In this document: positions 61,036 to 64,000 of the stretch, piece after piece
Layout: each line of letters begins with the position of its first letter
Numbering within the stretch: the stretch's first letter is position 1
From: Nocardioides sp.
Lineage (GTDB): Bacteria; Actinomycetota; Actinomycetes; Propionibacteriales; Nocardioidaceae
DNA: 64,000 nucleotides
Reading direction: 5' to 3'
Assembly (NCBI RefSeq): GCF_030019515.1
Contig: NZ_JASEEQ010000001.1
Coordinates: forward strand, 186,001-250,000
Notes under the pieces: generated by a model
The model's database searches: none
What the model was told of the DNA's origin: nothing
The model's input: only the letters and a program-made list of their open reading frames with translations
Program-made: the position numbers and the translations under genes

Positions 61036-61172
61036 GGGTGCCTCCCCCTCTGTCGCGCCGCCGGGTGGTGCTCCAGAGTGCCTGACCCGCACGGTCCTGA
61101 GGCCTGAGAGGTTCCGGGGAGGAATTGCCCCTTCGGCGCCCCGGAGAGTACCCGGGGACTCTCCCGTGCAGG
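61036..61172 (-). ncRNA. Glycine riboswitch
   Basis: In the minus-strand leader of gcvP. The 5' half has CGGGAGAGT, then GCCGAAGGGGCAA and TCTCAGGC, the core of the glycine aptamer. The closing helix pairs CCGTGC with GCACGG (about 61089-61169). A shorter second half with ACTCTGG and GACAGAGGGGGAG at 61036-61080 looks like the ghost aptamer that follows single aptamers. Glycine binding should turn gcvP on. The ribosome site lies just downstream, at about 61020. Confidence 0.9.
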
Positions 61173-61224
61173 AGTGTCAGCACTCCCAATCTATCAAGCC
61201 GGTGCGCGCACCGCTGTCGATGCC

Positions 61225-61266
61225 AGCCGGTCTTGGTCAGCCGGTCTTCGTCAGCCGGTCTTGCGC
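61225..61266. repeat. Fourteen-base tandem repeat carrying stop codons
   Basis: Three copies of AGCCGGTCTTSGTC on the plus strand, two of them past the MerR stop. Each copy, read on the minus strand, gives an AAGACCGGCTGA-like end, so the stop region of the MerR gene has been duplicated. Confidence 0.6.
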
Positions 61267-61847
61267 GCGGCGCGGCGGGCGGCGAGCTCGTCGCCGGGCG
61301 ACGGCTCCGCCTCGGGCTCCGCGGTGCGCTCGCTGGGCAGCTCGGCGAGGGTGCCCTCGATCTCCTGCCAGACGCCGCCGATCGCGATGCCGAAGACGCC
61401 CTGCCCGCCCTGGAGCAGGTCGATGATCTCGTCGTTGCTGGTGCACTCGTAGACCGAGACGCCGTCGCTCATCAGCGTGACGCGGGTCAGGTCGTCGGTG
61501 CCGCGCTCACGCAGGTGCTGGACCGCGGTGCGGATCTGCTGCAGCGAGATGCCCGCGTCGAGCAGCCGCTTGACGACCTTGAGCAGCAGGATGTCCTGGA
61601 ACGAGTAGAGCCGCTGCGACCCGGAGCCCTTGGCGCCGCGCACGGTGGGCTCGATCAGCCCGGTCCGGGCCCAGTAGTCGAGCTGGCGGTAGGAGATGCC
61701 GGCCGCGCTGCACGCGGTCGGGCCCCGGTAGCCGGTGTCGCTGGGCAGCGGAGAGACGTCGTCGGTGAAGAGCAGACCCTGCTCCTCCGCGGTGTGGGCG
61801 GCGCGGGCCACCTCGGCGTGGTCCGACTGCTGCTCGTTCTCGTTCAC
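61251..61847 (-). CDS. MerR family regulator (Rv1830-like)
   Basis: A 198-residue MerR-type regulator. The winged HTH is near residues 40-115: AGISYRQLDYWARTGLIEPT, SQRLYSFQDILLLKVVKRLL. The C-terminal part (VYECTSNDEIIDLLQGGQG, VFGIAIGGVWQEIEG) is not a known metal site. Mycobacterial Rv1830 has the same context, near a DUF151 nuclease and garA, and controls cell-division and growth genes. GTG 61847. A 25-base dyad lies 155-179 bases upstream (62002-62026). Confidence 0.87.
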   Translation of the reverse strand: MNENEQQSDHAEVARAAHTAEEQGLLFTDDVSPLPSDTGYRGPTACSAAGISYRQLDYWARTGLIEPTVRGAKGSGSQRLYSFQDILLLKVVKRLLDAGISLQQIRTAVQHLRERGTDDLTRVTLMSDGVSVYECTSNDEIIDLLQGGQGVFGIAIGGVWQEIEGTLAELPSERTAEPEAEPSPGDELAARRAARKTG

Positions 61848-62001
61848 ACGGTCCTCCGTGAGCTACTCCGTTGTGCGTAGCCCCCGGGGGAAGGTGCCGC
61901 GCGGCCCGTTCAGGGGGGCACCACAGCGTGGGAGTTACAACAGAGACACTTCAAGGTAGGCCCCCGCCGCAGGCCCGTCAAAGATGCCGGCGGCGTGTCG
62001 C

Positions 62002-62026
62002 AACCCTCAACCTCTGGCTGAGGGTT
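62002..62026. promoter_or_regulatory. 25-base dyad AACCCTCAACC-TCT-GGCTGAGGGTT
   Basis: Arms at 62002-62012 and 62016-62026 match at 10 of 11 positions around a TCT centre. It lies in the 263-base gap upstream of the MerR gene and after the DUF151 gene. The shape fits a MerR-family operator, so autoregulation is a possibility. A different palindrome lies nearby at 62035-62053. Confidence 0.55.
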
Positions 62027-62034
62027 AGGGTTCT

Positions 62035-62053
62035 GGTCGACCCGGGGTCGACC
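62035..62053. repeat. Duplicated GGTCGACC palindrome
   Basis: GGTCGACC occurs at 62035-62042 and 62046-62053, separated by CGG. Each copy is its own reverse complement, so the whole is both a direct and an inverted repeat. It sits nine bases after the 25-base dyad. Confidence 0.5.
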
Positions 62054-62110
62054 TCCCGCAAGCAGGTCGCCGTGCGGCGCTCCCCTGCCAGCTGCCGTGC
62101 CTGGGTGCGC

Positions 62111-62587
62111 TCAGGGCTCGGTGGGGGCGTCGAAGTCCTCCGGGGTGACCTGGTCGAGGAACTCGCGGAACTTCTCGACCTCGTCCTCCTGCTCGGCGGG
62201 TACGGCGAGGCCGGCCTCGTCGAGCACCTCCTCCGCGCAGACGATCCGGCTGCCGGTGCGCAGCGCCAGCGCGATCGAGTCCGACGGGCGCGCGCTCACC
62301 TCGGCCCCGGATCCGAGGACCAGGGTCGCGAAGAACACCCCGTCCTTGACGTCGGTGATCTGCACCTCGGTCAGCTCGTTGCCGGTCGCCTCGAGCACGT
62401 CCTTGAGCAGGTCGTGCGTCAGCGGCCGCGGCGGGACCACCCCTTGCTGGGCGAAGGCGATCGCGGTCGCCTCCACGGCACCGATCCAGATGGGGAGGTA
62501 GCGCTCGCCCGAGACCTCGCGCAGCAGCACGATCGGCTGGTTCGAGGGCATCTCCACCCTGACTCCCATGACATCGACTTCGCGCAC
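62111..62587 (-). CDS. DUF151 (bifunctional nuclease family) protein
   Basis: A 158-residue DUF151 protein, like mycobacterial Rv1829 and plant bifunctional nucleases. Conserved segments are GVRVEMPSNQPIVLLREVSG, YLPIWIGAVEATAIAFAQQG, RPLTHDLLKDVLEA and VSARPSDSIALALRTGS. GTG 62587 gives MREVDVMGVR; an in-frame ATG six codons in is an alternative. Whether it is a true nuclease is uncertain. It lies between the two MerR genes, the conserved order seen in mycobacteria. Confidence 0.88.
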   Translation of the reverse strand: MREVDVMGVRVEMPSNQPIVLLREVSGERYLPIWIGAVEATAIAFAQQGVVPPRPLTHDLLKDVLEATGNELTEVQITDVKDGVFFATLVLGSGAEVSARPSDSIALALRTGSRIVCAEEVLDEAGLAVPAEQEDEVEKFREFLDQVTPEDFDAPTEP

Positions 62588-62702
62588 CACTCCACAGTAC
62601 CCCCGGCGCGAGAGCCGGCCCGGCGGCGCGGGGGCCCGCACCCCGGCGTACTTGTCGGCCAATACCAGTACTTCTGGGCCGAAGTTTCGCCCGAACAGTG
62701 CT

Positions 62703-62728
62703 GGTTTCCCCGGGTACCCGGGGAAACC
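62703..62728. terminator. Perfect 26-base palindrome
   Basis: A perfect palindrome of 13-base arms, GGTTTCCCCGGGT then its exact complement, in the gap between ftsR (ends 62752) and DUF151 (starts 62587). It could terminate the ftsR transcript or be an operator for DUF151. With no loop, cruciform extrusion or dimer binding is as likely as a simple hairpin. Confidence 0.5.
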
Positions 62729-62751
62729 GACGGCGGCGGCCGGGCGGGCCG

Positions 62752-63504
62752 TCAGGTCGAGCGCAGCGCGCTCTTCACCAGGGTCGCGTGCAGGCGCACC
62801 GAGAGGGCCGCGATCTCGCTGACGGTCTCCTCGGCGCGGGCCTTCGCGGCGGCGTCGCGACCCCGCTTCTGGGGGGCGACCACCTGCTCGACCAGACCGA
62901 CCTCACGGTCCGCGGCGGTCTTGAAGGCCCGTAGGTGCCGGGGCTCGAAGCCGAAGTCGGCCAGCTCGCGCGCGGTCTGCGCGATCACCAGGGCGTCGGT
63001 GTCGTAGTGGCCGGTGCCGCGGTGCGGGGCGATCAGCCCGAACTGCTCGAGCTGGTCGAGCAGGTCCTCGGTGATCTCGGCGATCTTGACCAGCTCGCGG
63101 CGCGAGAGCCGCACGTTGTCACGCCGGGTGAACGACGCCGGGCTGGGCAGGCCGTCGGCCGCGAGCGCGACCCGCGGCACCGTCGGCACGACCGGGTCGA
63201 TCGGCGGCGGCTCCAGGCCGCGGTCGATCGCGTCGAGGTGCTCACCGATCACCTTGAGCGGCAGGTAGTGGTCGCGCTGCATGCGCAGCACGTAGCGCAG
63301 CCGCTCGACGTCGGCGTGGGAGAACTTCCGGTAGCCGGCCGCCGTGCGCTCGGGCTTGATCAGTCCCTTGTCCTCGAGGAACCGGATCTTCGGGATCGTG
63401 ACACCCGGGAAGTCGGGGCGCAGCTGGTCGAGCACCTGCCCGATGTTCATCCGCGCCCGCGCTGCCGAGGACGCCCCCGAGGCGGTGGACACGGCCCGGC
63501 TCAC
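62752..63504 (-). CDS. ftsR: FtsR, MerR family regulator (Rv1828-like)
   Basis: A 250-residue MerR-type regulator. The HTH/wing starts near 20 (MNIGQVLDQLRPDFPGVTIP, KIRFLEDKGLIKPERT, FSHADVERLRYVLRMQRDHY). The C-terminal half is helical with LSRRELVKIAEITEDLLDQL and no metal motif. Corynebacterial FtsR activates ftsZ, and mycobacterial Rv1828 is the equivalent in the same locus. GTG 63504 overlaps the garA stop by 4 bases, so the two genes are coupled. Confidence 0.88.
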   Translation of the reverse strand: MSRAVSTASGASSAARARMNIGQVLDQLRPDFPGVTIPKIRFLEDKGLIKPERTAAGYRKFSHADVERLRYVLRMQRDHYLPLKVIGEHLDAIDRGLEPPPIDPVVPTVPRVALAADGLPSPASFTRRDNVRLSRRELVKIAEITEDLLDQLEQFGLIAPHRGTGHYDTDALVIAQTARELADFGFEPRHLRAFKTAADREVGLVEQVVAPQKRGRDAAAKARAEETVSEIAALSVRLHATLVKSALRST

Positions 63505-64000
63505 CTCGCCGCGTGTCCGGAGAAGAACACGAGGCGGTACTTGCCGATCTGGACCTCGTCACCGTCGGTCAGCTGGACCCGGTCGATCCGGTCCCGGTTG
63601 ACGTAGGTGCCGTTGAGGCTGCCGACGTCGCTCACCGTGAACGTGTCGCCGGACCGGTGGAACTCGGCATGCCGGCGGGAGACGGTGACGTCGTCGAGGA
63701 AGATCTCGCTGTCGGGGTGACGGCCGGCGTTGACGACGTCGGCGTCCAGCAGGAACCGGCTGCCGGCCCCCGGGCCGCGCTGCACCACGAGCAGGGCGTG
63801 GCCGGCCGGGAGCGCGTCCACGGCCGCCGCGTCCACGGCGTTGAGCTGGCGGTCGGAGGTCTCGACCTTGTCGGCGCCGAGACCGATCGCGATCGTCGCC
63901 GTCGACTCCTCGGACGGCTCCCGGGTCGCGGCGGGGCCCGCCGGCGGCGACGCGGTGACCAGGCGGGTGCCGCACTGGGAGCAGAAGCGTGCGTCGTCGG
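63501..64000 (-). CDS. garA: GarA-like FHA protein with N-terminal zinc ribbon (5' end outside window)
   Basis: The frame is open to base 64000, so the N-terminus is missing; 165 residues are visible. The part nearest the edge has RFCSQCGTRL, a zinc knuckle, then an acidic Thr-rich linker (STATIAIG) that may hold a kinase phosphosite, then an FHA domain (GRHPDSEIFLDD, VTVSRRHAEF, VGSLNGTYVNRD). GarA/OdhI binds 2-oxoglutarate dehydrogenase and glutamate enzymes and is released by Ser/Thr kinase phosphorylation. The zinc ribbon is not present in mycobacterial GarA, so this is a variant form. A GTG at 63836 would give only the FHA part. Confidence 0.85.
   Translation of the reverse strand, partial: DDARFCSQCGTRLVTASPPAGPAATREPSEESTATIAIGLGADKVETSDRQLNAVDAAAVDALPAGHALLVVQRGPGAGSRFLLDADVVNAGRHPDSEIFLDDVTVSRRHAEFHRSGDTFTVSDVGSLNGTYVNRDRIDRVQLTDGDEVQIGKYRLVFFSGHAAR

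Noticed and set aside
63501..63836. Treating garA as a complete 111-residue gene starting at GTG 63836
   Set aside because: The frame stays open to the window edge and encodes a zinc knuckle, so the real start is outside.

Overview
The window is very GC-rich, densely packed DNA with many GTG starts and 4-base ATGA/GTGA gene overlaps. The gene content is that of a high-GC Gram-positive actinobacterium. Gene order and protein style (pafC-tatA-tatC-helY; gcvP-MerR-DUF151-ftsR-garA; F420-type LLM oxidoreductase; RbpA; Lnt followed by Ppm) fit Nocardioides or a close relative, but the genus is inferred from memory of such genomes. I see chromosomal backbone and no phage, integrase, IS transposase, CRISPR array, tRNA or rRNA.

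Layout. 1-6254 (+): the 3' end of pafC, then tatA, tatC, an unknown protein, a lipid kinase and helY. 6273-8442: an NAD(P)-binding protein, a 5'-3' exonuclease and an Lrp/AsnC regulator. 8476-13845: a B12/SAM/PLP lysine-degradation locus, kamA divergent from kdd-kamD-kamE-kal; the cleavage enzyme Kce is not in the window. 13846-14300: a long leader with nested inverted repeats ending in a terminator-like hairpin before lnt. 14301-17105: lnt-ppm-fxsA. 17158-25130: rbpA, an MFS/GDPD pair, a zinc-ribbon protein, an XRE-MurA fusion, an alcohol dehydrogenase and a PhoD-like phosphatase. 25193-26505: two related mini zinc-binding proteins flanking a pentapeptide/DinB protein. 26665-30615: AraC regulator, VOC protein, class II UvrA and a second VOC protein. 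30612-36976: mixed oxidoreductases, an M50 protease, an AKR/amino-acid aldolase pair, PPIase, OsmC and a cysteine-free HesB-like protein.

37047-41930 (-): secreted S55 protease, class V aminotransferase and secreted beta-propeller. The aminotransferase gene carries a repeat-derived tail. 42133-45451: pepN and fdhD. 45543-48328: a DUF222/HNH nuclease gene under a near-consensus SOS box, a C2H2 mini-protein, and a membrane protein translationally coupled to a sigma factor. 48605-56726: sbcD-sbcC, a sulfotransferase, tldD-tldE and a secreted protein. 56770-64000 (-): a serine hydrolase overlapping gcvP, a glycine riboswitch, then the MerR/DUF151/ftsR/garA block that controls growth and central nitrogen metabolism in related bacteria.

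Themes. Central carbon and nitrogen control (gcvP with its riboswitch, GarA, and lysine catabolism to crotonyl-CoA) appears in two blocks. DNA-damage functions recur (PafC, HelY, UvrA class II, SOS-box HNH protein, SbcCD). The best candidates for something undescribed are the switch-like leader before lnt, the XRE-MurA fusion, the paired mini zinc proteins around the DinB protein, the repeat-encoded C-terminus of the aminotransferase, and several strong unassigned palindromes (6963-7017, 30065-30079, 62002-62026, 62703-62728).
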